Shown one piece after another: positions 52,676 through 61,666 of a stretch of DNA of 64,000 nt. The notes under the pieces were generated by a model that saw only the letters and a list, made by a program, of their open reading frames with translations, did not search any database and had not been told where the DNA came from. The position numbers and the translations under genes are program-made. The first letter of the stretch is position 1. The number at the start of each line of letters is the position of its first letter. The DNA comes from Paenibacillus rigui. Lineage in GTDB: Bacteria > Bacillota > Bacilli > Paenibacillales > NBRC-103111. The stretch is from contig NZ_NMQW01000057.1 of assembly GCF_002234615.1 (NCBI RefSeq), positions 78,085 to 142,084 of the forward strand. The letters run 5' to 3'.

Positions 52676-53739
52676 AACCCACCCCGTTCTACCGTGAATG
52701 AATCGATTTCATTTTGCTGCAAATCATATGCCTTGAAAACGGTTCGGTCCGCTTCTACATCCACAACCATATAGTGGTAGCTTGCTTTCGGTCCGACAAC
52801 CACCTGCTTGCTCTCCTGACTCCCGGAATATAAGGGCGCTCCGGCGCCGCCGATCGTCAGCTGGTAGATTGGGTGCTCGAAATGATGACCGTTTCCGTCA
52901 AAGCTGCCGTCTACCTTGCGGCGATTGTAATTGTGCTCATGCCCTACGAATACGGCCGTTACCCGGTACCGGTCCAGTAATGACCACAAAGCATCACGTG
53001 ATACCGGGTCCCCATCCAGAGAGCTTCCCAGATGGGCCCCAATCGGGTAAGCCGGCATATGAAACTGGACGAACACCTGCTTGTCCCCGCTCGATTTCAG
53101 CTGCTGCTCTAACCAGTTTCTCTGATTTTGATCCATCGCATACTGATTATTTTTATTTTGCCTGTCGGAATTCAGCGTGATAAACCTGGCATTGCCATAG
53201 TCGAAGGAATACACGGTTTTGCCATAGCCTGGCAGCTGCTCCTTGGGAAGATGGGAGAACACCTCAGAGAACACCTTCTCGTCATGCTCATGGTTGCCAA
53301 GCGCCGGATAGACCGATGTCATAGGAAAATAATCGTCAACCACGGCCTTCCATGCCTCCAGCTGGGCACCTACATTGGCACCGCCTGTCACCTGATCTCC
53401 CGTGAAGAAGAGAAGGCTTGGCACCGGGTTCAGCCCCTTTGCGTGCTCCATGAGATTGCGCAAAATAGCCTCATTCGCTCCTTTGGCACTGCCACGGCTG
53501 TCCCCCATAACCACAAAACGAAATGGCTTGTCGCGTCCGGCGGCTGCTCCTTCTGCCGTACGTCCCGGCGGTTCCGAAGCTGCTTTGCTCCCGCCTTGCT
53601 CTGCTGATTGGGATGGATTTGGGGCAGGGCCATCCGCCCCCCCTCCGTTACTAGTACATCCTCCTAGCAGCAAGAGGACCATCAAAAGACCGGCTTTGAC
53701 TGTGGCACCGATCCATTTGCTCCCGTGTCTTGACGTCAA
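52672..53739 (-). CDS. metallophosphoesterase lipoprotein
   Basis: A 355 aa calcineurin-like phosphoesterase with a lipoprotein signal (LLLLGGC) and an Ala/Gly/Glu-rich linker. All five metal motifs are intact: VVMGDSRG, FFTGDQVTGG, ALGNHEHD, QFHMPAYP, FVGHEHNYNR. It would hydrolyse phosphate esters outside the cell. I place the start at TTG 53739 after GGGGGAGG; ATG 53763 with a poorer site is possible. It is coupled to the membrane protein gene at 52109 and is followed by a paralog that lost these motifs. Confidence 0.85.
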   Translation of the reverse strand: MTSRHGSKWIGATVKAGLLMVLLLLGGCTSNGGGADGPAPNPSQSAEQGGSKAASEPPGRTAEGAAAGRDKPFRFVVMGDSRGSAKGANEAILRNLMEHAKGLNPVPSLLFFTGDQVTGGANVGAQLEAWKAVVDDYFPMTSVYPALGNHEHDEKVFSEVFSHLPKEQLPGYGKTVYSFDYGNARFITLNSDRQNKNNQYAMDQNQRNWLEQQLKSSGDKQVFVQFHMPAYPIGAHLGSSLDGDPVSRDALWSLLDRYRVTAVFVGHEHNYNRRKVDGSFDGNGHHFEHPIYQLTIGGAGAPLYSGSQESKQVVVGPKASYHYMVVDVEADRTVFKAYDLQQNEIDSFTVERGGL

Positions 53740-53819
53740 TGAATTCCTCCCCCTTCGATACATGTTCCTCGTTATGTGTTTATTATCCCATTACCCAAAT
53801 ACGCTCCAACGGCTGCGAA

Positions 53820-53985
53820 GCCACTGAAAAACGGGCGGAGTGGACAGAATCGTTCTGTAGAAGCGTAAGCGTTCGCCTTTGTCCCCGGATTTTGGCCGCT
53901 AGAAGCGGGTTGAAATGGATAAAATCCGGGGACAACAGCGATCGGAAGAAGGATCCGTCCATGCAGCCGTAACTTTTTCAGTGGC
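53820..53985. repeat. large imperfect palindrome, MITE- or REP-like intergenic repeat
   Basis: Terminal inverted repeats GCCACTGAAAAA (53820-53831) and TTTTTCAGTGGC (53974-53985) enclose a second inverted repeat, TTGTCCCCGGATTTT (53879-53893) and AAAATCCGGGGACAA (53921-53935). The whole 166-bp element would fold as one long hairpin. It holds no gene. No other copy is in the window. Confidence 0.6.
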
Positions 53986-54113
53986 CTCACAGCTGCAGGC
54001 GTCTTTTTTCCTGTCAACAGATGGTTTGTAACGGATTTGTCATATTTGACGGGTAAGTAATTTTCGAGCTGGATCTTCCTACAGTAAAAACGTGGATGAA
54101 AGGTGGAAACGAT

Positions 54114-55154
54114 ATGAATCGCATACTGAAGTTAACGATAAGCATGGTCTTGTCCCTCGCTTTATGGATGCCTTCAGGCTCCATCTCCGCTTTCGCGAAT
54201 GCGGCCTCCACAGAAGAGTGGACCCAATATCCTTTGATTGCCCATGCGCTGGGCGGCATAGACGGTGTTGTTTATACGAACAGCCTGGAAGCCTTTCAGA
54301 GCAATTACGATAAAGGGCAGCGGGTATTTGAAGTCGATTTGTCCTTGACCGAAGACGGGCTGCTTGCAGCCAGGCATGATTGGGAAGGCTATTTGGCGGC
54401 CAAATTCGAACAGGATATTCCGGCAGACCGGCTCGATAAACCGCTGACGCTGAAAGAATTCCAAAGCTACAAAATTTTGAAAGAATATACGCCGCTCTCC
54501 TTTACCAATATAGCACGCATCCTGCAGAAATACCCGGATGTTTATTTTATCACCGATACGAAGGAAACGGATCTCGCCCTTGTCGAAAAGCAGTTTACGC
54601 TCATTCGGGACACGGCCAACCGCCTGGATCCGGCCATTCTGGACCGTCTGATTCCGGAAATTTATTCGCCGGAGATGATGGAGAAGGTCAAGAGCATCGT
54701 TGCTTTTAAGCATGTCATCTTTTCCATCTACATGTCTTCCATGGAGCCCGATGAAGTCGTTCAGTATGTGAAAGACAATCGGATTCACGTTGTAGCGATG
54801 CCAAGTGAGCGTGCTTCCAAAGCGTTTATGAACAAGCTGGCTAAAGCGGATGCGGTAGCTTATGTCCATTCGTTGAACTCGGTGGAGGAGGTGACGAAAT
54901 TTTTGAATATGGGGGTTCATGGGGTATATACCGACTTCTTGTCCTACCGTGATTTGGGGATCGATACCAGCGCCTGGGCCGGACCGGCAGCAGCAGCAGC
55001 CTCCACAGCAGACGGAGCCGCAACGGCTGCGGCCCTCCATCCGACCATAGCTTCGACGGCCAAGGATACCATGCCTTCTCAGAGCGCATCTCTTACAAAG
55101 CAGAGCGCATGGGAAGCGTTAAAATCGTTCATTGCCGAAATATTCTCCATCTAA
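54114..55154 (+). CDS. secreted glycerophosphodiester phosphodiesterase-like protein
   Basis: A 346 aa exported protein. Residues 1-31 form a signal peptide (LSLALWMPSGSISAFANA). The GDPD/PI-PLC-type barrel begins LIAHALGGIDG (catalytic His), FEVDLSLTEDGLLAARHDWE (Glu/Asp and second His), and later YFITDTKE and GVHGVYTDFLSYRDLG. It would cleave glycerophosphodiesters or related phosphodiesters on the surface. The C-terminal 60 residues are Ala/Ser/Thr-rich. The start is ATG 54114 behind GGTGG; ATG 54096 is possible. Confidence 0.85.
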   Translation: MNRILKLTISMVLSLALWMPSGSISAFANAASTEEWTQYPLIAHALGGIDGVVYTNSLEAFQSNYDKGQRVFEVDLSLTEDGLLAARHDWEGYLAAKFEQDIPADRLDKPLTLKEFQSYKILKEYTPLSFTNIARILQKYPDVYFITDTKETDLALVEKQFTLIRDTANRLDPAILDRLIPEIYSPEMMEKVKSIVAFKHVIFSIYMSSMEPDEVVQYVKDNRIHVVAMPSERASKAFMNKLAKADAVAYVHSLNSVEEVTKFLNMGVHGVYTDFLSYRDLGIDTSAWAGPAAAAASTADGAATAAALHPTIASTAKDTMPSQSASLTKQSAWEALKSFIAEIFSI

Positions 55155-55161
55155 TCGAAAT

Positions 55162-55617
55162 CTAGTTATGGCAATTCAGCCGATTCCAAGCCTGCGTAAA
55201 TTCCGTATCCGGGGAAAAAATGCAGGCTTGGTTTATGCCGTTTAACGCATACGTGAGAATCGTGTAATAGGTCTCTTCCTTTCCATTGACCGAAAAAGTA
55301 AGGTTTACCCGCCCGTCCATATGCTCCCGGTCAAACGGCACCTTTAGCTGGTCAAAGCCTGTCACATAAAAGCCTTGGGCCTTTAGGCCTTCCATTTGGC
55401 GTGCCCACTCCTTTTGGCGGTCCGGTTCCCGACCCAGCTCAGCGGAGGCAGCCTGAAGGTCGTTGGATAACAACGCGTTCAAATAACGGATTGTCGTTTG
55501 TTTATTGACAGGATTCACTCCCCAGCCAATCACACGTGAAGGCTCCACCATAAACACCAGCATAACGATCCCCATGCATAAGGTCATAAGCAATCCCAAT
55601 CCTTTTATTATACTCAT
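55162..55617 (-). CDS. hypothetical membrane-anchored protein
   Basis: A 151 aa protein with one N-terminal membrane segment (LLMTLCMGIVMLVFMV) and a globular remainder (QTTIRYLNALLSNDLQAASA, GRVNLTFSVNGKEETYYTIL) that looks like an NTF2-type or lipoprotein-like small domain. No family named. It converges with the GDPD gene and lies 3' of the large phosphoesterase gene (172-base gap with a terminator). Confidence 0.5.
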   Translation of the reverse strand: MSIIKGLGLLMTLCMGIVMLVFMVEPSRVIGWGVNPVNKQTTIRYLNALLSNDLQAASAELGREPDRQKEWARQMEGLKAQGFYVTGFDQLKVPFDREHMDGRVNLTFSVNGKEETYYTILTYALNGINQACIFSPDTEFTQAWNRLNCHN

Positions 55618-55716
55618 GTGTCCATCAGCCCCCCGTCTTCCTGGCTCAAATATATAGATGCTAGCATTTGCCTGCTTAATAAACGATTCGAGTGGACATG
55701 TAGTTGCAATTGTGCA

Positions 55717-55752
55717 GAAAAAAACGTTCAGAGAACGATGTCCCTTGAACGC
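55717..55752 (-). terminator. terminator after the large phosphoesterase gene
   Basis: On the minus strand CGTTCA pairs with TGAACG (extended by GGGA/TCTC beyond a bulge), followed by seven T. Confidence 0.7.
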
Positions 55753-55789
55753 TTTACATGATCTTACTATATACTGTGCTTTCCCGGGC

Positions 55790-57547
55790 TCATTGCCTCT
55801 TTTCCGTCTGGAACGACCAAACCTCCGACCTGCTTAGCCCCCCGAATGCATCACGCGCCACAGCATACCAGGCATAGGTTCGCCCCGGCTCAAGCCCCGT
55901 ATAAGTCACGCTAGCCCTGCTGCAGCTCGCGGTCTTCTCCGTCCTGCCGATCTGCTCAAGAGTTCTCGCATAGATCCCAACATAATCGGTTGCAACCTGC
56001 TTCTCAATGGGCTTCAGCTTCAGTGGCATCACCAGCTCGTCCTCCTCCGGTTTGAAAAAGTTCCATTGGTTCAAGTAAGGGGAATATGTGTTGACCAGCA
56101 GCCGTTTACGCTGTAAATCAAACTGCAGCAGCCGCATAAAGCCCTGCCCTCCCTCGGGCCCATTCTGGTAATTGCTCAGCATTTCCAATACAGTCCGGTC
56201 ACCGAGTGTCCTGACATTATGGGCCACCCCTGGATTATGCCCTCCCAGCACCATAAACACATTCGGATTAGGGACGACAAGCTTCTCCCATATTTCTTTT
56301 CCTTGACCGTAATAGGCTTTGTTCGGCTTCATATATTCGTGAGTCGCAATCATCGCATTCCGGTCCGCATATTTCTTCAGCACACGGTTCGCCCAATCAA
56401 ACGATCTCTGATCGATGAGCCAGCCCAAATATAGGATAATGAAATCATTGCCCTGAACGGAAACGAGGTCGTAATGGTCCCGATAGTTGTTCAAATCGCC
56501 GCCGAAGGTGGGTTGGCCTATATAACGTTCTTTCCCAAAATATTTCCAGAACTCTCTATAGTTTCCGGCATCATAAGCCACATCGTGATTTCCCGCTACG
56601 ACACCGTAAGGAATATGCGCTTCATCCAGAATTTTCATACTGTGGGACGCATTCTCCCATTCCGGCTTGCTGTTCCAGTTGTTGACGATATCGCCCGTAT
56701 GGATCATATAATGAAATTTCTTCTCTCTCCAATGGTCCACCGTCCAGCGGGTCATGAGATCATAAATGCCTGGAAAAGACTCGCTGTAATACTGGGTATC
56801 CGTCATCCACAGGAAGGCAAAATCATAATCTCCCGGCGATGGTACCCGGTCCTGTACAAGCACCTCGACACGTCCGTCCCCTACGTGCTCGTCCTTAAGC
56901 CTCCCATGCAGTGTGAAGTCCTTCGTTCCTTTGTTCGCATCCAGGTCCTCCCACTTCTGCTGTGTATGATTCCACACGTACAATGTCACCAGCCGGTCCG
57001 GCAACGAGTGCCCTGTCCAGACCACCTCGGCATCCCCGGGCAGCGCATCTTCCACCTCAAAAGAAAACCGATGATAAGGAAACCGATCCTTCTCATCCTG
57101 AATCACATAGCGCCCGTCCCGCACGGCGACCGCTTCTCTTTCCTGCGGCGTCCATGCCGCCTCGCCGTCCGGCTTCTTCTCCAGCGGCGGCTCCCGGTCT
57201 GTCGCGTGGGCATACGCCTGAACATGGCCCGATTCCGCCAGATCATAGCGCCTCGCCTTGTAAAAGGATACGCTGAGCGGGTCATCCGCCGCATCCTCCA
57301 CCTTCACACCAAGCTGCGCCGTATGCCCGGCCACCCTTGCCCGGTCTGCAGGCAGCGGGTCCTGCGGCGCGGCAGGCGTTTCATCCAAGGAGACGATACA
57401 ACTCCTAGAAGCACCGGCGCTTGGCGGGGAATTATATTGACGCTTTACATACCGGTGAACTCCGTAAGCCATACCTATCATAAGCAGGAGCGCGATAAAA
57501 TAACAAAAGCACATTTTCATAAGATTCAAGCGCAGTCTATTGTTCAT
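55790..57547 (-). CDS. membrane-anchored metallophosphoesterase with FnIII-like C-terminus
   Basis: A 585 aa protein with an N-terminal membrane segment (FIALLLMIGMAYGV), a 200-residue beta-rich region, then a calcineurin-like phosphoesterase (LWMTDTQYYSE, MIHTGDIVNNWN, VVAGNHDVAYD, IATHEYM, LGGHNPGVAH) and a fibronectin III-like end (YTGLEPGRTYAWYAVARDAF). All metal motifs are present. It would act outside the cytoplasm. Its own terminator follows. It is a different subfamily from the lipoprotein phosphoesterase at 52672. Confidence 0.85.
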   Translation of the reverse strand: MNNRLRLNLMKMCFCYFIALLLMIGMAYGVHRYVKRQYNSPPSAGASRSCIVSLDETPAAPQDPLPADRARVAGHTAQLGVKVEDAADDPLSVSFYKARRYDLAESGHVQAYAHATDREPPLEKKPDGEAAWTPQEREAVAVRDGRYVIQDEKDRFPYHRFSFEVEDALPGDAEVVWTGHSLPDRLVTLYVWNHTQQKWEDLDANKGTKDFTLHGRLKDEHVGDGRVEVLVQDRVPSPGDYDFAFLWMTDTQYYSESFPGIYDLMTRWTVDHWREKKFHYMIHTGDIVNNWNSKPEWENASHSMKILDEAHIPYGVVAGNHDVAYDAGNYREFWKYFGKERYIGQPTFGGDLNNYRDHYDLVSVQGNDFIILYLGWLIDQRSFDWANRVLKKYADRNAMIATHEYMKPNKAYYGQGKEIWEKLVVPNPNVFMVLGGHNPGVAHNVRTLGDRTVLEMLSNYQNGPEGGQGFMRLLQFDLQRKRLLVNTYSPYLNQWNFFKPEEDELVMPLKLKPIEKQVATDYVGIYARTLEQIGRTEKTASCSRASVTYTGLEPGRTYAWYAVARDAFGGLSRSEVWSFQTEKRQ

Positions 57548-57818
57548 CCCGTGCAGCCCCCTTTGGCCGACCCTGCCTGGTATTGGTTATTCACCTTATT
57601 ACCACGCAGCTCCAAGGATGACTCGCCATCCCCTCACCACGGTACCTTTCGCCGCATTGGTTGTGCCGGATCGTCGCGCGGGACCGCAGGAGCTCCTGTT
57701 CCATGGCCCTCCCGCCCGGAAGTGAACCCAAGCGGGAGCAGCAAGCCTCTGAAGGTGATTGCTTACAATGAGAGGATGGAATCGATTGCCCGGCATATTT
57801 TGCCCGATAATTAGAACG

Positions 57819-59087
57819 TTACGCTTGCACCTGCGGAGCAGCTGCGCTGCCTTTGGCAATACGAATCGCCATCAAGGCGGCGAACAAGCAGACGAAGCCG
57901 GCGGTGACAAAAGGAACGGTATAGCTTCCGAGCCACTCGCGCATCACACCCGCTCCATAGGCAGCCGTCGAAGCCCCGATTTGGTGAGCGACCACCACCC
58001 AACCGAAAATCATGCCTGCTTTCTCTTTACCGAACTCCTTTGTTGCCAGTTTAACGGTCGGCGGAACGGTTGCAATCCAATCCAACCCGTAAAACACAGA
58101 GAAAATGAACAGAGCCGCAGGGCTGGTATCCAGAGCGTAAGGCAGGAACAGCAGCGATAATCCGCGAAGGCCATAGTACCAGAACAGCAGCCAGCGGCTG
58201 TCGAACCTGTCGGATAGCCAGCCTGAGGCCGTCGTACCGACCAGATCGAACAGTCCCATCAGAGCAAGCAGCCCTGCGGCCATGACCTCGGGAATGCCAT
58301 AGTCGCCACAGGCAGGAATCAAATGAGTACCGATCAAGCCGTTCGTTGAGAAGCCGCAAAAAAAGAATGTGCCTGCCAGCAGCCAGAAGGTTTTACTGCC
58401 GAGGGCGGAACGAAGCGCGAGCAGAGGTGCGAGAAATAAGTTGCCGCGAAACGGCTCCGGCTTGACAACCTCTTGTGTACCATAAGGCGCGGCGCCGACA
58501 TCGTACGGGTGGTTGCGCATCCAAACCGCTACGATAATCAAGAGAAGTACGAGAGCAGCGACGGTTGAATAAACCGCATACTTCCAGCCGACGGCAACCG
58601 TAATCTTGGCCAGCATGGGCAGGAACAGCAGCTGTCCTGTTGCCGCACTGGCCGTGAGCAGCCCGACCACCAGACCCTTGCGCTTGACAAACCATTGATT
58701 GGCCACTGTAACTCCAAGCACGTTCGCCATCATACCGGTTCCGAGACCCGCCACCAGACCCCACAAAATCTCAAACTGCCATAGAGAGGTCATGAGCGGT
58801 GTGATGGATAGGCTGATCGCCAGCCCGCTGATGGCAACAAGCAGCACTCTGCGGATACCGAACCGCTGCAGTAAAGCAGCAGAGAAGGGTCCCACCAGCC
58901 CGTATAAAAAAATGCCGATGGAAATTACGCTCGATATGCCCCCGCGGCTCCAGCCGAATTCATTCTCAAAGGGAAGCATAAGAATGCTGGGCATCGACCG
59001 GATCCCTGCCGAGACAAGCAAGGTGACGAATGTGACGAGGACAACCACCCAACCGTAATACACTTTTGATTTGATCTGGGGATTCAT
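57819..59087 (-). CDS. MFS transporter (oxalate/formate antiporter-like)
   Basis: A 422 aa protein with twelve membrane segments. The N-terminal YYGWVVVLVTFVTLLVSAGI, LVGPFSAALLQRFGIRRVLL and central GTTASGWLSDRFDSRWLLFW are typical of the OFA/monocarboxylate branch. The start is ATG 59087 behind GGAG; the ORF extends to 59183 by overlapping the MarR gene. Its promoter region contains TTGTACATACAA, the same palindrome found before the marR gene, so MarR probably represses it. Substrate unknown. The 57548-57818 gap upstream of the phosphoesterase shows no gene. Confidence 0.88.
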   Translation of the reverse strand: MNPQIKSKVYYGWVVVLVTFVTLLVSAGIRSMPSILMLPFENEFGWSRGGISSVISIGIFLYGLVGPFSAALLQRFGIRRVLLVAISGLAISLSITPLMTSLWQFEILWGLVAGLGTGMMANVLGVTVANQWFVKRKGLVVGLLTASAATGQLLFLPMLAKITVAVGWKYAVYSTVAALVLLLIIVAVWMRNHPYDVGAAPYGTQEVVKPEPFRGNLFLAPLLALRSALGSKTFWLLAGTFFFCGFSTNGLIGTHLIPACGDYGIPEVMAAGLLALMGLFDLVGTTASGWLSDRFDSRWLLFWYYGLRGLSLLFLPYALDTSPAALFIFSVFYGLDWIATVPPTVKLATKEFGKEKAGMIFGWVVVAHQIGASTAAYGAGVMREWLGSYTVPFVTAGFVCLFAALMAIRIAKGSAAAPQVQA

Positions 59088-59121
59088 CTGCTTATTCACT
59101 CCACTTCTATCCATGTTTTGT

Positions 59122-59133
59122 TTGTACATACAA
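59122..59133 (-). promoter_or_regulatory. MarR operator candidate before the MFS gene
   Basis: TTGTACATACAA is palindromic except for its central two bases and is the exact reverse complement of the site at 59614-59625 before the marR gene. It lies 35 bases upstream of the MFS start. Confidence 0.6.
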
Positions 59134-59160
59134 TATATTAAACAATAAACAAAGGGTTGC

Positions 59161-59586
59161 TTATTGTTTTTCCAGCTTCTCACTAATCCGCTCCTGCAAT
59201 GCAGATAGCTGGGCCGCCTCCTCGGAACCGATCAAGGCTTCGTATTGCTTTTTAAAATTGGCCGAGGCGCCGCGAATGGCCCCTTCCAGCTGCTTCCCTT
59301 TTTCCGTCGGGTATACGAGCACCGTCTTGCCCTGCACCTTGCGCTCCACCAGCTGCTTGCCTTCGAGCTTGTCAATGAAACGAGTCAATGTCGAGGCTGT
59401 AATATACAGCTTCTCGGCGAGTTCTTTTTGCGCAATACCCGGATTTCCGATCACCAATCGAATCAAATAACCGTACATTGGTGTCAATCCCGTCGGTGCA
59501 AATTGTTCCTCTGCCATCTTCGTAATTGCTCGACTTAGCCGGTTCGTCGTAAAAAATAAACAGTTATGAAGGAAGCTCTCATCCAT
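59161..59586 (-). CDS. MarR family transcriptional regulator
   Basis: A 141 aa winged-helix protein (QKELAEKLYITASTLTRFID, then VERKVQGKTVLVYPTEKGKQ). The start is ATG 59586 behind GGAGAGGTG; upstream codons to 59649 are in-frame but lack a site. It lies immediately upstream of the MFS gene and shares a palindromic operator with it, fitting autorepression and repression of export or uptake until a ligand is present. Confidence 0.9.
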   Translation of the reverse strand: MDESFLHNCLFFTTNRLSRAITKMAEEQFAPTGLTPMYGYLIRLVIGNPGIAQKELAEKLYITASTLTRFIDKLEGKQLVERKVQGKTVLVYPTEKGKQLEGAIRGASANFKKQYEALIGSEEAAQLSALQERISEKLEKQ

Positions 59587-59613
59587 CTGTACACCTCTCC
59601 TTTCGTTTGTATT

Positions 59614-59625
59614 TTGTATGTACAA
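59614..59625 (-). promoter_or_regulatory. MarR autoregulatory operator candidate
   Basis: TTGTATGTACAA, 28 bases upstream of the marR start; reverse complement of the site before the MFS gene. Confidence 0.6.
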
Positions 59626-59742
59626 CAAATATAATTGGGACCGAAGCATTTGTCAACAGGTTATTTTCCAGCCCTTGGCATCCCGCCTCGCCGATCGTCC
59701 AGCTGTCGAAAATAAACAACCGGTCTCCGTGCTGGGGTTCAA

Positions 59743-59780
59743 GAGAAAAAGCACGATACCTCCCCGTGAGCGTATCGTGC
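59743..59780 (-). terminator. intrinsic terminator after the heterodimeric ABC exporter operon
   Basis: GCACGATAC (59751-59759) pairs perfectly with GTATCGTGC (59772-59780). On the minus strand TTTTTCTC follows. Confidence 0.8.
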
Positions 59781-59794
59781 CCTCTTTTCACCCT

Positions 59795-61666
59795 TTATTC
59801 CGCCAGGCCTTCAATGTTTTTGAACTGATTGAAAAACATCCGGTAATACTGCCCCTGCGCATGAATCAACTTATCGTGACTGCCTTGCTCGGCAATTTCC
59901 CCGCGATCGATGACCATAATCGTGTCTGCATCGCGAATCGTATTGAGCCTGTGAGCAATAATAAAACTGGTCCGCCCCTGCATAATTTGCAGCAGCGCAT
60001 CCTGAATATGCAGCTCTGTCCGGGTGTCGATACTGCTGGTTGCCTCATCAAGAATGAGAATAGACGGCTTCGCCAAAATAACGCGCGCAATCGCTAACAG
60101 CTGCCGTTGCCCTTGGCTGAGATTTCCTCCGTTCTCCGTCAGCACGGTATCATACTGCTTCGGCAGCCTTTGAATGAACTGATCCGCATTCGCCATGGAA
60201 GCGGCCACTCGTACTTCTTCGTCGGTTGCATCGGAGCGGCCATATTTAATGTTTTCCTTGATCGTTCCCGAGAACAAATACGTATCCTGCAGCACGATGC
60301 CGAACGTTTGTCTCAGGCTGTCCCGGGTGTATTCCTTGATATCCTTCCCGTCGATCAGAATGCGGCCGCCTGTCACGTCATAGAAACGTGTGAGTAAATT
60401 GACGATTGTCGTTTTACCGGCACCTGTCGGACCGACGAGGGCATTGCTGCTTCCTTCCTGCGAAGAGAAGCTGACTTGCTTCAAGATCGGGACATCCGGT
60501 CTGTAGCCGAAGCTGACATTCTCGAACACGACATGTCCTCGCGGGTTGTTCAGCACGACCGCTCCCGGCGCATCCTCCGGCTCTTCTTCCTCATCCAATA
60601 CCTCGAACACCCGCTCCGCACCGGCTACCCCTGATTGAAGCACATTAAAAATGTTCGCTATTTCGTTCAGCGGCCGGACAAATTGCCGGGAATAGCTGAG
60701 AAAGCTGGCAATGATTCCGACGGTTATCATGCTCTTCACAGCCAGAATCCCGCCGACGATGGCTACTGCGGCAAAGCCGATATTCGTAATGACGCTGAGC
60801 AGCGGCATCAAAAAGCCTGACCAAATCTGCGCCTTCAGCCCCACCTCGCACAGCTTCGCATTGACCGATTCAAACTCGTCGATCGCCTTTTCCTCATGAT
60901 TAAACGCCTTGACTACCAGAAGACCCGAGATCGTCTCTTCGATATGTCCATTCAGCTTGCCAAGCTGCACCTGCTGATCCTTGAAGAGGACGCTTGTGCG
61001 TTTTGTAATCGTCCTTGCCAATAAAAAGACGAGCGGCACCGTAACCAAGCTGGCTAGCGTTAACAACGGGCTTAGAATAAGCATCATCATCAAGGAGCCT
61101 ATAATCGCGATAGACCCTGACATCAGCTGTGTGATCGATTGAGACAGCGTATTGCTAACATTGTCGATATCGTTGGACAGCCGGCTCATCACTTCGCCAT
61201 GCCGCCTCGTATCGAAATAAGCAAGAGGAAGCCTTTGCAGCTTCTCAAACAGCGCTCTTCTCAGATTCATGACGATCCTCTGCGATACCCCGGCCATCAA
61301 CCAGCCCTGCAGAAAGGTAAGCAAGCCGTCTATCAGGTAAGCGGCAGCCAGAGCAATAATAACAACCTCCAGCAGCTTGAAATCGACAAGTCCGTTAGCC
61401 CGGGTCATAGAGTCAATGGAAATCCCGATCAAATATGGACCTGATAGGGTCACCGCCGCGTCCATGAGAATAAAAATAAACACAATACTCAGCCATTTGC
61501 GTTCCTTACCGAGGTACTGCCACAGCCTTTGAAGGGTTCCTTTAAAGTTTTTTGGCTTCACCACCGGCCTGCCGCGTCCGCCGAAGCCCCCTCCTGGACG
61601 GCCTGCGAGCATCGGAATATCTGGCGGCTGATTCGCTGCACCCATTGCATTTTTAGGTTCAGACAT
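59795..61666 (-). CDS. ABC exporter subunit, second half of a heterodimer
   Basis: A 623 aa permease-ATPase. After a Gly/Pro-rich cytosolic N-terminus (GRPGGGFGGRGRPVVKPKNF) come six membrane segments, then Walker A GPTGAGKTTIVNLLTRFYDV, signature NLSQGQRQLLAIARVIL, Walker [12 protein letters not shown] with catalytic Glu, and H-loop FIIAHRLNTI. The LSQGQ signature differs from LSGGQ. The partner subunit is encoded upstream (8-base overlap). Such heterodimers export drugs, lipids or peptides. Confidence 0.9.
   Translation of the reverse strand: MSEPKNAMGAANQPPDIPMLAGRPGGGFGGRGRPVVKPKNFKGTLQRLWQYLGKERKWLSIVFIFILMDAAVTLSGPYLIGISIDSMTRANGLVDFKLLEVVIIALAAAYLIDGLLTFLQGWLMAGVSQRIVMNLRRALFEKLQRLPLAYFDTRRHGEVMSRLSNDIDNVSNTLSQSITQLMSGSIAIIGSLMMMLILSPLLTLASLVTVPLVFLLARTITKRTSVLFKDQQVQLGKLNGHIEETISGLLVVKAFNHEEKAIDEFESVNAKLCEVGLKAQIWSGFLMPLLSVITNIGFAAVAIVGGILAVKSMITVGIIASFLSYSRQFVRPLNEIANIFNVLQSGVAGAERVFEVLDEEEEPEDAPGAVVLNNPRGHVVFENVSFGYRPDVPILKQVSFSSQEGSSNALVGPTGAGKTTIVNLLTRFYDVTGGRILIDGKDIKEYTRDSLRQTFGIVLQDTYLFSGTIKENIKYGRSDATDEEVRVAASMANADQFIQRLPKQYDTVLTENGGNLSQGQRQLLAIARVILAKPSILILDEATSSIDTRTELHIQDALLQIMQGRTSFIIAHRLNTIRDADTIMVIDRGEIAEQGSHDKLIHAQGQYYRMFFNQFKNIEGLAE

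Noticed and set aside
54174..55040. Long minus-strand open frame opposite the GDPD gene (288 codons)
   Set aside because: The plus-strand frame has a signal peptide and catalytic motifs; the opposite frame has no family features and is a shadow.
57637..57660. CACGGTACC string resembling a T-box core
   Set aside because: Neither strand gives UGGNACC with flanking pairing, and no terminator is nearby.
56474..57814. 446-codon plus-strand open frame opposite the large phosphoesterase
   Set aside because: Basic, Pro/Arg/His-rich shadow of a gene with clear motifs on the other strand.
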